NCBI GenBank assembly: GCA_032718475.1
Contig: JAUCBJ010002057.1
Span: forward strand, 1-27,496
DNA: 27,496 bases
Source: Nemertoderma westbladi
Lineage: Eukaryota > Xenacoelomorpha > Nemertodermatida > Nemertodermatidae
Direction: 5' to 3'
The position numbers and the translations under genes were made by a program. Under the pieces are notes generated by a model that worked only from the letters and a program-made list of their open reading frames with translations, was not told the origin of the DNA and made no database searches. Of this stretch, positions 14,611 through 22,071 are shown piece by piece. Position 1 is the first letter of the stretch. The number at the start of each line of letters is the position of its first letter.

Positions 14611-17127
14611 ATGAGTCAGTCGGGAGAGATAACACCGATGCGGACCCCGGACGAAGAACAAACGATCCGCGAGGCCGCGACCAGGCGGTATAGGCCCACG
14701 ACGCCGGAGCCATCGGTAACGGGCGACCCGGAAGTTCAAGATGAGGGGGACCGTCTGGAGTCAGAAGCCGAGTCGAGAGGAGGGGGAATCGAGTCGGAGG
14801 ATAGAGAGAACGAGCTCGAGGGAGAAGGAGACGAGTCGACACGGGACGGGGGTCGACGCACCGGTGTCGCCGGCCAGCCACAGGTCGAGGGCGACGAGCG
14901 GACCACCGAAACGGCGACGGTGGGGCCGACGGTGCGGCGCCGGACGCGGAGAAACGGAGGAGAAATTGGTACCGATGTCGCCGGCCAGCCACAGGCCGAG
15001 GGCGATGGACGGCCCACCGGAACGGCGACGGTGGGGCCGCCGGTACGACGTCGGACCCGGAGAGACGGAAGAGAGGTCGGCGACGAGGACGTCGGGGTTT
15101 CTGAGCGACTTCGACGGGCCTACAACGCGACCCGGAGACTACTAGAGGAGGCCAGAAAGGGGAAAACGATAGACGAGGTAAAACTAAAATCAGGACTAGG
15201 TAAGTCGGACAGACATTTATATTATCTAATGCGCTTCGGGCAGAGAGAATTGGCCGAGGAGAGAGCAAAAGGGGTTGCCAGCGAACTGTTTGGACTGTGG
15301 GAATGTGGGAGTATGGAACCTAGCGTAGCGTCAGTGTACATAGGGCCATACTTGGTCGATGCCCGGGGAGTAAAATTAGTGGGTTGGAGGGGACCTGAAA
15401 GGGGCGAATCCGAGGTTAACCCCGAGGATTCGGCCTCGTTGGTCGGAGGAAGTTCCGGGAAGCGGGGGAAAGTTAGTAGGTCGGGAAGGCGGAGGGAGTC
15501 TGTCACAACCGATAAGTCTGCTACATCCTCCGCAAAAGAAAGACTGGTGAGAGAGATAGGTGCCGCGTACCGTCTCGACCTGGTAGAGCAAGGTCAGAGG
15601 GAAATGGATAAACAGTTAGAGGAGGGGAGAATGCGGCTAGAAAGGGAAACGGTATTGATTAGAGAAACCGGAGAGAGGGCCGAAAGGGCTTTGAGAAGCC
15701 TTAGGGAGTATGAGGAAATAGAGAGGAAGGAACGAGAGGAGCGTGTGGCGGAACGCAAGGAGCGTGAGGCGAGAAAGGAGGCGGAACGCAGGGAGCGTGA
15801 GGCGAGAGAGGAGGCGGAACGTAAGGAGCATGAGGCGAGAGAGGGAAAGGAACGCAAGGAGCGTGAGGCGAGAAAGGAGGCGGAACGCAGGGAGCGTGAG
15901 GCGAGAGAGGAGGCGGAACGTAAGGAGCATGAGGCGAGAGAGGAAAAGGAACGCAAGGAGCGTGGGGCAAGACGGCGGGAGGAAGTTAGGAGAGTGGCAG
16001 AGTTGGCCAAACAGAGCGAACGGGAGTGTAGGGAGAGAATAGCAAAGGAGGAGTGTGAGCGAAAAGAATTAAAGAGACGCCAAAGTGAGCTTGCGGAGCA
16101 TAGGATTAGGCGCACGCGCGAGCTGCGACTGGTGCGGGCGGGGGCGTCTGAGAGCGGGACTGGCTCGAGTATTTTAAGGGAGCCAGGGGCCGTGGATACA
16201 TTTATTAATACCCCACTTACAGGGACCGCACGACAGACCCAAAACTGGTGTGACCGTACGGGCGGGGGGGGGGGGGGGGGGGGGGGTAATAATGATAATG
16301 GTACTGTAGACGTGGTTAATATTAATAGTACCGTATGGGACAATTCTAATCAAACCTTCATTGCAGCAAATAATACTTTACCTAGTAGCGGTAATTTAAA
16401 TTTAAATACAAATAATAATTTCAATTTGAACGTGCAAAATAATCCGAATAGTAATTTAGATTTAGAGAATAATAATAATTCAAATAATTTAAATAATGAT
16501 CCAAGCCCGAATTTACAAAATAATTCAAATAATTTAAATAATGATCTAAGCCTGAATTTACAAAATAATTCAAATGATTTTGTTTCAAACGAACAAATTA
16601 ATTCCGTTTCCAATATGGGTGTTATTAACGTAAACACGTCGGGCGTGTATAGCCAGACAGACGGGGGCCTGGTAGGTCGTACAGTTGGCGGGCCGGAAGT
16701 AGCTGGGTTAGGTAGACCCAGCGAGGGCCTGGTAGGCCACACAGTTGGTAGGCAGGAAGTAGCTGGGTTAGGTAGACCCAGCGAGGGCCTGGTAGGCCAC
16801 GTGGTTGGTAGGCAGGGAGTGGCTGGGTTGAATAGACCCAGCGAGGGCCTGGTAGGCCACATAGTTGGTAGGCAGGGAGCAGAGGGCCTGGTAGGCCACG
16901 TAATAGCAGAGGGAAAGGCGGGGGTGAATAGACCCGACCGCGGTAGGGTTGATGTGTCGACTAGAGAGGGATATGGTAGCGGGGTGAGAGATGGCGAGAT
17001 TGGATGTGGCGAGTGGGGGGGGGGGGGGGGGGCTACAGGGGACCCACAACAGCGAGTTAGCGGCGAAAGGGGGGGGGGGCAGAGAGTGTCCCACAGCCGT
17101 CAGCGGATAATGCGCAGGCCGAGATAG
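14611..17127 (+). CDS. Gag-like protein, N-terminal segment (838 codons)
   Basis: First segment of a Gag-like polyprotein, beginning at an ATG in context gagatga. Residues 1-160 are acidic and Arg-rich with a tandem 37-residue repeat (VAGQPQ...RRRTRR, ~85-157). Residues ~160-262 look globular (SERLRRAYNATRRLL to VKLVGWRG) and match no family I know. Residues ~310-510 form a long charged coiled coil with two 33-residue repeats. Then come poly-Gly (~552-559), an Asn-rich prion-like stretch (~562-680) and 20-residue repeats of EGLVGHTVGRQEVAGLGRPS type (~685-765). The frame stops at TAG 17125, but the +2/-1 frame stays open after the 11-G run at 17069-17079 and continues in the same Arg/Glu-rich style, so the stop is probably a frameshift product. 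Known BEL/Pao Gags are far shorter. Assignment to Gag rests on the downstream core. Confidence 0.65.
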   Translation: MSQSGEITPMRTPDEEQTIREAATRRYRPTTPEPSVTGDPEVQDEGDRLESEAESRGGGIESEDRENELEGEGDESTRDGGRRTGVAGQPQVEGDERTTETATVGPTVRRRTRRNGGEIGTDVAGQPQAEGDGRPTGTATVGPPVRRRTRRDGREVGDEDVGVSERLRRAYNATRRLLEEARKGKTIDEVKLKSGLGKSDRHLYYLMRFGQRELAEERAKGVASELFGLWECGSMEPSVASVYIGPYLVDARGVKLVGWRGPERGESEVNPEDSASLVGGSSGKRGKVSRSGRRRESVTTDKSATSSAKERLVREIGAAYRLDLVEQGQREMDKQLEEGRMRLERETVLIRETGERAERALRSLREYEEIERKEREERVAERKEREARKEAERREREAREEAERKEHEAREGKERKEREARKEAERREREAREEAERKEHEAREEKERKERGARRREEVRRVAELAKQSERECRERIAKEECERKELKRRQSELAEHRIRRTRELRLVRAGASESGTGSSILREPGAVDTFINTPLTGTARQTQNWCDRTGGGGGGGGGNNDNGTVDVVNINSTVWDNSNQTFIAANNTLPSSGNLNLNTNNNFNLNVQNNPNSNLDLENNNNSNNLNNDPSPNLQNNSNNLNNDLSLNLQNNSNDFVSNEQINSVSNMGVINVNTSGVYSQTDGGLVGRTVGGPEVAGLGRPSEGLVGHTVGRQEVAGLGRPSEGLVGHVVGRQGVAGLNRPSEGLVGHIVGRQGAEGLVGHVIAEGKAGVNRPDRGRVDVSTREGYGSGVRDGEIGCGEWGGGGGATGDPQQRVSGERGGGQRVSHSRQRIMRRPR
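14863..15084 (+). repeat. 111-bp tandem duplication inside Gag-like ORF
   Basis: Two copies encoding VAGQPQ(V/A)EGD and VGP-VRRRTRR, offset by 37 codons. The reading frame is kept. Confidence 0.8.
15751..15990 (+). repeat. 99-bp tandem repeat encoding coiled coil
   Basis: gaacgcaagg starts at 15751, 15850 and 15949, a strict 99-bp period. Each unit holds three 11-residue modules of (R/K)(K/R)E(R/H)EAR(K/E)(E/G)(A/K)E type. The third unit is partial. The 11-residue hendecad is a known coiled-coil period. Confidence 0.9.
16264..16286 (+). repeat. poly-G tract (23 G), coding poly-Gly
   Basis: Longest homopolymer in the window. It is translated as glycine in the Gag-like frame and the frame stays open on both sides. 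Confidence 0.95.
16664..16904 (+). repeat. 60-bp tandem repeat inside Gag-like ORF
   Basis: gggcctggtagg recurs at 16665, 16725, 16785 and 16845, exactly 60 bp apart, with a fifth partial unit near 16885. Each unit encodes 20 residues of the EGLVGH-VGRQ-VAGL-RPS type. Confidence 0.9.
17015..17032 (+). repeat. poly-G tract (18 G)
   Basis: 18 G coding glycine in the Gag-like frame. A second run of 11 G follows at 17069-17079, where the frame is lost. Confidence 0.95.
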
Positions 17128-17555
17128 GTAAACCGCAACACCCGGCGACGGAAAGTAATAGGGGGATTGCGAGTATCCCCAGCGGCGTGCGACCGAGCAG
17201 AGAGAGACAGGTTGACGTCGTGAGAGGGCGGACGAAGCGTCGAGCCCGATCAGAAGAGGGAAGAGGAACAGTGGGGTTTAACCGGGAGGTCGACGAGAGA
17301 TCTCACGAGCGGGAATACTCCACTGAAAGGAGAAGAAGAGAAGACAGTAGTAGAGGTATCGCCGCGAATGATAGAAGAGCGAGGACGGATAGCGAGCCGT
17401 CGGTAGTTGAGATGAGAACGGAGAGTCAGTGGGGTCGGACTCCGGGAGATTGCCGTCACCCCGGAGAGATGCAACCCGGCGAGGCGCACTACGCGCCGAT
17501 GGAGGGGTACGCGATGTACCGGTACGAAGACAAGAACAGTAGAGGGGGGGGTTGA
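17079..17555 (+). CDS. Gag-like protein, frame-shifted continuation 1
   Basis: This frame opens at 17061, passes through the 11-G run and remains open to TGA 17553-17555. The first ATG-independent ORF start is a GTG at 17187, which is not expected to initiate in an animal, so I treat the segment as continuation rather than a separate gene. The product is hydrophilic and Arg/Glu/Ser-rich (VRGRTKRRARSEEGRG, EYSTERRRREDSSRG), like the end of the preceding segment. It ends in GGG from an 8-G run (17544-17551) directly before the TGA. No domain is recognised. Confidence 0.5.
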   Translation, partial: AESVPQPSADNAQAEIGKPQHPATESNRGIASIPSGVRPSRERQVDVVRGRTKRRARSEEGRGTVGFNREVDERSHEREYSTERRRREDSSRGIAANDRRARTDSEPSVVEMRTESQWGRTPGDCRHPGEMQPGEAHYAPMEGYAMYRYEDKNSRGGG

Positions 17556-17966
17556 AGAGAAACTTTCCGACGGAATACACATACCGATCGAGAATACGGT
17601 AGCCGCGGGGAGGACTATTCGAGAAGAATAAACTTCGATCCCGAGCGACACATGCAGAATGTAGGACATACTGTAGGCCTTACTGCACATACCATAGGCC
17701 ATACTGAGAGAGGCAATGTAGGCGATAGGATAGCGTGGACAACGGGATTAAACCCGGAAGTCGCGGAATACATACCGGCGGGTAGGCCAGAAGCTGATAG
17801 GCCTATACCGGTACCAGTACAGCAGTATGACTACAGCATGCAGGGACATAACATATACCCAGGGGAGGGGGGAATTATTGCGGATAGGTGTATGGGCCCC
17901 AACATATTAACATCAACCCCAGTACCAAACATACCGGCGGGGGGGGGGGGGGGGGGGACAGGGTGA
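17556..17966 (+). CDS. Gag-like protein, continuation 2 after in-frame TGA
   Basis: Same frame as the preceding segment, open directly after TGA 17553-17555. It starts in Arg/Glu-rich style and continues through short repeats (NVGHTVGLTAHTIGHT), a Pro/Tyr-rich part and PNIPAG into the 19-G run at 17939-17957, just after which it stops. The first ATG is at 17652. The compositional match on both sides of the TGA supports one ancestral frame. No domain is recognised; the linker is probably disordered. Confidence 0.45.
   Translation, partial: RETFRRNTHTDREYGSRGEDYSRRINFDPERHMQNVGHTVGLTAHTIGHTERGNVGDRIAWTTGLNPEVAEYIPAGRPEADRPIPVPVQQYDYSMQGHNIYPGEGGIIADRCMGPNILTSTPVPNIPAGGGGGGTG
17939..17957 (+). 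repeat. poly-G tract (19 G) at a frame change
   Basis: Upstream coding uses one frame and downstream coding uses another, and both run into the tract as glycine codons. The protein style continues, so the tract length has probably changed by a non-multiple of three. Confidence 0.9.
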
Positions 17967-19101
17967 CATTCCCCCATCACAATATCAACAATATACCCCG
18001 ATAGGAGCAAGAACAACGAGACCCTTGGATGAAAACAGGTCGTGTGATACAGACATATGGAGGGGGCCGCTACCCCCGATGACATACCCAAGTCAGAGAA
18101 AGTCAAGAAATAGGACGGACGAACCGCACCAGACAGGAGAAACTACACAACATCCGTCGAACCCATTGGAAGCACAGGCGATGGGGATGGCCACGTTGAT
18201 CGATGCTTTGAAAACGAGGATCGAGCTACCACCCGTGGAACCATTCAAATTCGATGGGAGCAGGCCGGAAGAACATCTACAGTTTCGGCGCATGTATAGT
18301 AACGAAATACTAACAAAAAACTTGACGCAGGCGGAGTGCCTAAAGTATCTGCAAGTATACACGGGAGGCCCAGCATACGATATCGTGAGGCAATATCAAG
18401 GAATAGAGGGCGGCTTCACGACAGCATGGCGGGCACTGGATAGGGAATACGGGCACCCGGCCAAGATCATCAGGCAGACGCTGAGAGGCATAACATCGGG
18501 TGGCCTACAGGATAATCCCGTTAGCATTAAGACGTTCGCTAACAAAGTCGAAAAGGCGCTAATCGTGCTGAAGACGCTAGACGCGCCATACGAGCTCAAT
18601 GCGTCCAATAACATCACCACGATAGCGCAGGCACTACCAAACTGGCTGCGCAACAAGTGGAGGAAGATCGCTTTCTCCACTCGAGATAAGAAGGGTGCGG
18701 AACCGGGTTTAGAAGAAATGTCAAACTTCTTAAACTACGAGGCTGAACTAATAACTGACCCAGTCTATAGTGAAGATAGCCTGGGAAAGGGACCGAAGAC
18801 AGACTACCATAGACCGAAACCAGAGCACAATACATCAAACACATTACCGAGACTCAGGCAATCAATGCCATATGCAGCGACGCAGGGGACTGCAAGTCCA
18901 CAGCTAGCCGAAGATAAGACAACACCATGGAACGGACAGGGAAACAATAACAACACGAACAAACATAACCGAATCCGAACAATAAGAATAGTAGGGACTT
19001 TGGTACGAACGCAACTGCGATACGCAATGCGCTGTATAAAGAGGGCTACGACCCAAAGAGCAAATGCCAGCTACACGCAAATGCGTTTCATCAAACCATG
19101 A
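17956..19101 (+). CDS. BEL/Pao-type Gag core (DUF1759-like)
   Basis: Open from the 19-G run onward; there is no ATG near the start (the ORF's nominal start at 18025 is TTG), so it continues the upstream frame. From about 18210 it carries the Pao Gag core: ELPPVEPFKFDGSRPEEHLQF, LTQAECLKYLQVYTGGPAYD, a WRALDREYGHP block and finally LNYEAELITDPVYS. In BEL/Pao elements this region (Pfam DUF1759) is the capsid-like part of Gag, which assembles the cytoplasmic particle around the RNA. After residue ~310 (from 18025) the frame becomes unconvincing and ends at TGA 19099-19101. The adjacent frame, open from 18969, encodes the start of the cysteine/histidine region of the next segment, so a one-base frameshift lies near 18940-18990. 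Confidence 0.85.
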   Translation, partial: GQGDIPPSQYQQYTPIGARTTRPLDENRSCDTDIWRGPLPPMTYPSQRKSRNRTDEPHQTGETTQHPSNPLEAQAMGMATLIDALKTRIELPPVEPFKFDGSRPEEHLQFRRMYSNEILTKNLTQAECLKYLQVYTGGPAYDIVRQYQGIEGGFTTAWRALDREYGHPAKIIRQTLRGITSGGLQDNPVSIKTFANKVEKALIVLKTLDAPYELNASNNITTIAQALPNWLRNKWRKIAFSTRDKKGAEPGLEEMSNFLNYEAELITDPVYSEDSLGKGPKTDYHRPKPEHNTSNTLPRLRQSMPYAATQGTASPQLAEDKTTPWNGQGNNNNTNKHNRIRTIRIVGTLVRTQLRYAMRCIKRATTQRANASYTQMRFIKP

Positions 19102-20690
19102 ACTGCAGGTACTGGCAGGCGCTACCTAGGCAAGATCAGATAGATTATGCGTCGAGCAATAAAATCTGCTCGCGATGTGTAATGAGTGGACATAGAGCAA
19201 GGGAGTGCAAGGAGAAGCCGATACAATTTGGTCAGAGGAGAGGCCAAACGATGGCGACGAGCACAGTAGGGGCGAAGAAGGGAGGAACGGTGTTACTTGG
19301 AGTAGTACCCGTGCGAGTGATTGGGGAAGGCTATCGATCAGTAACAACACTAATGCTGGTTGATAGTGGAGCTGCCTTCACACTAGTCGAGGAATGGGTG
19401 GCCGAAGAGATAGGATTGAGAACGAGGCCAAGCAGAATGGCGGTAACAACCATCTCTAGCAAAGATGAGATCCTGGAGATGAGAACAGGATGGTGCGCAA
19501 TTGCAGCAGTGGCACCAGGATGCGACTATGGGGCAACCATCGACCCCATCCAAGTGATAGAGTCAATTAATATCAATGCCAGGCGGCCAACCAACATCGA
19601 GGTCGAGCAATACAAATTCCTGGACGACATTGACTTCTCAATCCCAGATGTGGATGTTAGGAAGGTATCCATCATAGTAGGAATGGACTGCCCAACGGCC
19701 CACGAAAGAATGCAAACGGTCTTCGGCGAAGACAAGCAGTGTGACCCGGTGGCGATATTAACACCATTCGGGTGGACACTGACAGGCCCAATTAAGAGTA
19801 ATATACCATTCCATGCGTCTGAGAGTTCAGGATGCATGGTGCCAGGAACTGTCGACGAGATAGAGGAGAGGCCAGAGATGGGCAATAGTGGTAGACAGCT
19901 AGAAGTGGAAGCAACACCACGAGAGTGGGCGGAGGAGAATGGCATGGATGCAGAAGATCTAGAGACGATGGGTTGGAACAAGAGTCCCAGCAAGCATCGG
20001 TATGGAGATGGAGAGGAGCGGACGTCAAAATGTCCGGGGGACAGGCCGGAGGAGTGTCCGGAAGAGATGCCGGTCCGGTTGGGAGGCATGCCGACAAGGG
20101 GGAGGCCGAGCAGGAGGACTAAATGGAAAGGGAGAAGACTTGAGACGATCAGACCAGGGGCAGAGAAGCCCGTGGGTGGGCGTGTGATGGACAAAGGATC
20201 CGGGAAAGTAGGAGGCGTGCTGCATACGCACGCGGGACTGACAGAGCGTGAAGGGGCATTACATGGGCAGAGACCGTGTATACCGAAGGACGAGCGGGGG
20301 TCGCCGAGGCCTTTAATGCCAGCACACATATTAAGGGGGAGGCCAGCAGAGGTGGCATCTAAGATTAAGGAGAAGAACAGGGGCGGCATTATACCGCCGG
20401 GTGACACGTTGAAGGGTGGCACTTTGCCGCCAAAGGACGACCACGAGATCAGAAACATAAATAGCAGACAGCATTTCCAAAAACAGGAGAAAAGACCACC
20501 TATCGAATTGACAAGGAGAGCGGAGCGAAGAATTAGAGAACCTATAGGGGGGGCAGTGGGAGAGTTGCCTGCTGGAGGAATCACCCCTTGGGTCGCTGAG
20601 TTGTCCAACAGGTTGGACTGGGATGGAAGAGTTAGATCCATAAAAGGTGCGGGCAGAGGTATTACCTGTCTGCTAGAAGGAGCACCTTAG
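19098..20690 (+). CDS. BEL/Pao-type zinc knuckle and aspartic protease (DUF1758-like), pol core missing
   Basis: A 530-residue ORF whose ATG overlaps the preceding stop (ATGA). The frame is open back to 18969 and includes a first C/H cluster (SKCQLHANAFHQ), so the ATG may not be a true start. Residues 24-37 form a CX2CX4HX4C zinc knuckle (nucleic-acid binding). Residues ~65-235 form a Pao protease: LMLVDSGAAFTLV with the catalytic Asp at 89, IIVGMD at 193-198 and TPFGWTLTGP at 222-231. Such proteases cleave Gag-Pol. Residues 240-495 are low in recognisable motifs, Gly/Arg/Pro/Glu-rich. The last ~25 residues (WDGRVRSIKGAG, CLLEGAP) resemble the C-terminal end of BEL/Pao integrases. RT, RNase H and integrase catalytic domains, which should lie between, are absent, so this looks like a non-autonomous deletion derivative. 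Confidence 0.85.
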   Translation: MNCRYWQALPRQDQIDYASSNKICSRCVMSGHRARECKEKPIQFGQRRGQTMATSTVGAKKGGTVLLGVVPVRVIGEGYRSVTTLMLVDSGAAFTLVEEWVAEEIGLRTRPSRMAVTTISSKDEILEMRTGWCAIAAVAPGCDYGATIDPIQVIESININARRPTNIEVEQYKFLDDIDFSIPDVDVRKVSIIVGMDCPTAHERMQTVFGEDKQCDPVAILTPFGWTLTGPIKSNIPFHASESSGCMVPGTVDEIEERPEMGNSGRQLEVEATPREWAEENGMDAEDLETMGWNKSPSKHRYGDGEERTSKCPGDRPEECPEEMPVRLGGMPTRGRPSRRTKWKGRRLETIRPGAEKPVGGRVMDKGSGKVGGVLHTHAGLTEREGALHGQRPCIPKDERGSPRPLMPAHILRGRPAEVASKIKEKNRGGIIPPGDTLKGGTLPPKDDHEIRNINSRQHFQKQEKRPPIELTRRAERRIREPIGGAVGELPAGGITPWVAELSNRLDWDGRVRSIKGAGRGITCLLEGAP

Positions 20691-20830
20691 TGGAATTAGA
20701 GAAGAGTTTAGTCGTCCAAGATTTGGACTGAGGGGGGTGGGATTGAGGGCGAGACGCCCTTCCCACGCAAGAAAGAAAAAATGGAAAATAAAAATAAAAT
20801 AAATAAGTACATAGTAGGTACGCAGTTAGT
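20691..20830 (+). other. 3' flank of the protease ORF with polypurine-rich block
   Basis: Directly after the stop there is a purine run (gaggggggtggga, about 20730-20742), placed as a polypurine tract would be, then gcgagacgcccttcccacgc and an A-rich stretch. No sequence matching the 5' leader follows, so no 3' LTR is identified. The minisatellite starts next. Confidence 0.4.
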
Positions 20831-21600
20831 AGGCAGAAGTTAGTTAAGAGGTACGTAGTACCTAGTTAGTTAGTTAGAGTTAGAGGGTACGTAAGTACCG
20901 CTAGTTAGTTAGAGTTAGAGGGTACGTAGTACCGCTAGTTAGTTAGAGAGTTAGAGGGTACGTAAGTACCGCTAGTTAGTTAGAGTTAGAGGGTACGTAA
21001 GTACCGCTAGTTAGTTAGAGTTAGAGGGTACGTAGTACCGCTAGTTAGTTAGAGTTAGAGGGTACGTAGTACCGCTAGTTAGTTAGAGAGTTAGAGGGTA
21101 TGTAAGTACCGCTAGTTAGTTAGAGTTAGAGGGTACGTAAGTACCGCTAGTTAGTTAGAGTTAGAGGGTACGTAGTACCGCTAGTTAGTTAGAGTTAGAG
21201 GGTACATAAGTACCGTTAGTTAGTTAGAGAGTTAGAGGATACGTAAGTACCGCTAGTTAGTTAGAGTTAGAGGGTACGTAGTACCGTTAGTTAGTTAGAG
21301 AGTTAGAGGGTACGTAAGTACCGCTAGTTAGTTAGAGTTAGAGGGTACGTAGTACCGCTAGTTAGTTAGAGAGTTAGAGGGTATGTAAGTACCGCTAGTT
21401 AGTTAGAGTTAGAGGGTACATAGTACCGCTGGTTAGTTAGAGAGTTAGGGGGTACGTAGTACCGTTAGTTAGAGAAGAGTTAAAGGGTACGTAGTACCGT
21501 TAGTTAGAGGAGAGTTAGAGGGTACGTAGTACCGTTAGTTAGTTAGAATTAGAGTAAGAGGGTACGTAGTACCGTTAGTTAGAAGAGAGAGAGTAAGAGG
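20831..21600 (+). repeat. minisatellite array 1 (~34-bp units)
   Basis: About 20 degenerate units of the form gttagttagagttagaggg followed by tacgtagtaccgcta. Unit length varies (about 31-37 bp) through gtagtacc/gtaagtacc and an optional extra gag. Every unit carries an inverted repeat, ggtac...gtacc, with a 3-4-base centre. Units near the 3' end are more divergent (gttagagaagagtta, aagagagagag). From about 20875 this array is homologous to arrays 2 and 3. Confidence 0.95.
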
Positions 21601-22071
21601 TAAAAGGGGTATATAAGATATAGATATTAGTTAGCAGTTAGTAGCGAGAGGGGGGCATGTGAGTACAGCTGGGTAAATCGTGTGGCCACACGACGCATAC
21701 TGCTGTACTACATAGGCCCACAGAGTAGGCCAGAATGTGGATTAGAGAATAGAATAATCCATAGGCAGTAGTAAGTAGTAGGACAGTAGAATCAAAGTTA
21801 AATAGATAAATAAATAGAATAGGGCTGAAAGTTACAAATAATGGCAACACAAGGAAAGTTATTCTAGAACATAATAAAAGTAACGGACAGAAATCGTAAA
21901 TTACGCTCATTTACTAGCTTCAAAATTAATTAGTAATAATTTAGGTTAAAAGGCGCAGTTAAGTAAGAAATAGGCCATTATCGAACCGTACAGAACATCC
22001 TAGATACATCACTCATCTGTATTGCGCCTTGGTAAGGCACCACCTTGCAGGTGAGCGAGTGAGTGTTCGGA
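21601..22071 (+). promoter_or_regulatory. spacer with TATA box and structured leader, unit 1
   Basis: Contains a consensus TATA box (tatataag, 21610-21617), then a compound inverted repeat at 21662-21709, AT-rich sequence, an 8-bp inverted pair (aaggcgca 21950-21957, tgcgcctt 22023-22030) and ttgcag|gtgagc at 22045-22056, which resembles a splice junction sequence. It ends at the ORF start. The arrangement suggests a promoter about 460 bp before the coding region. Confidence 0.45.
21662..21709 (+). repeat. nested inverted repeat with GGCC centre
   Basis: Outer arms agtacagc (21662-21669) and gctgtact (21702-21709) enclose the palindrome cgtgtggccacacg (21679-21692). As RNA the inner part would give a 5-bp stem with a self-complementary GGCC loop. 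It is present in all three units. Confidence 0.75.

Noticed and set aside
15594-16343. Minus-strand ORFs of Ser/Leu/Arg repeats over the coiled-coil region
   Set aside because: Antisense of the 99-bp coding repeat and of poly-Gly; the + strand frame gives a sensible coiled coil.
19526-20641. 371-residue minus-strand ORF opposite the protease
   Set aside because: The + strand carries the zinc knuckle and DSG protease motifs; the antisense frame has no recognisable domain.
20831-21600. True telomeric repeat tract
   Set aside because: TTAG-rich but not TTAGGG or another standard telomere unit, and interrupted by a palindromic block in every unit.
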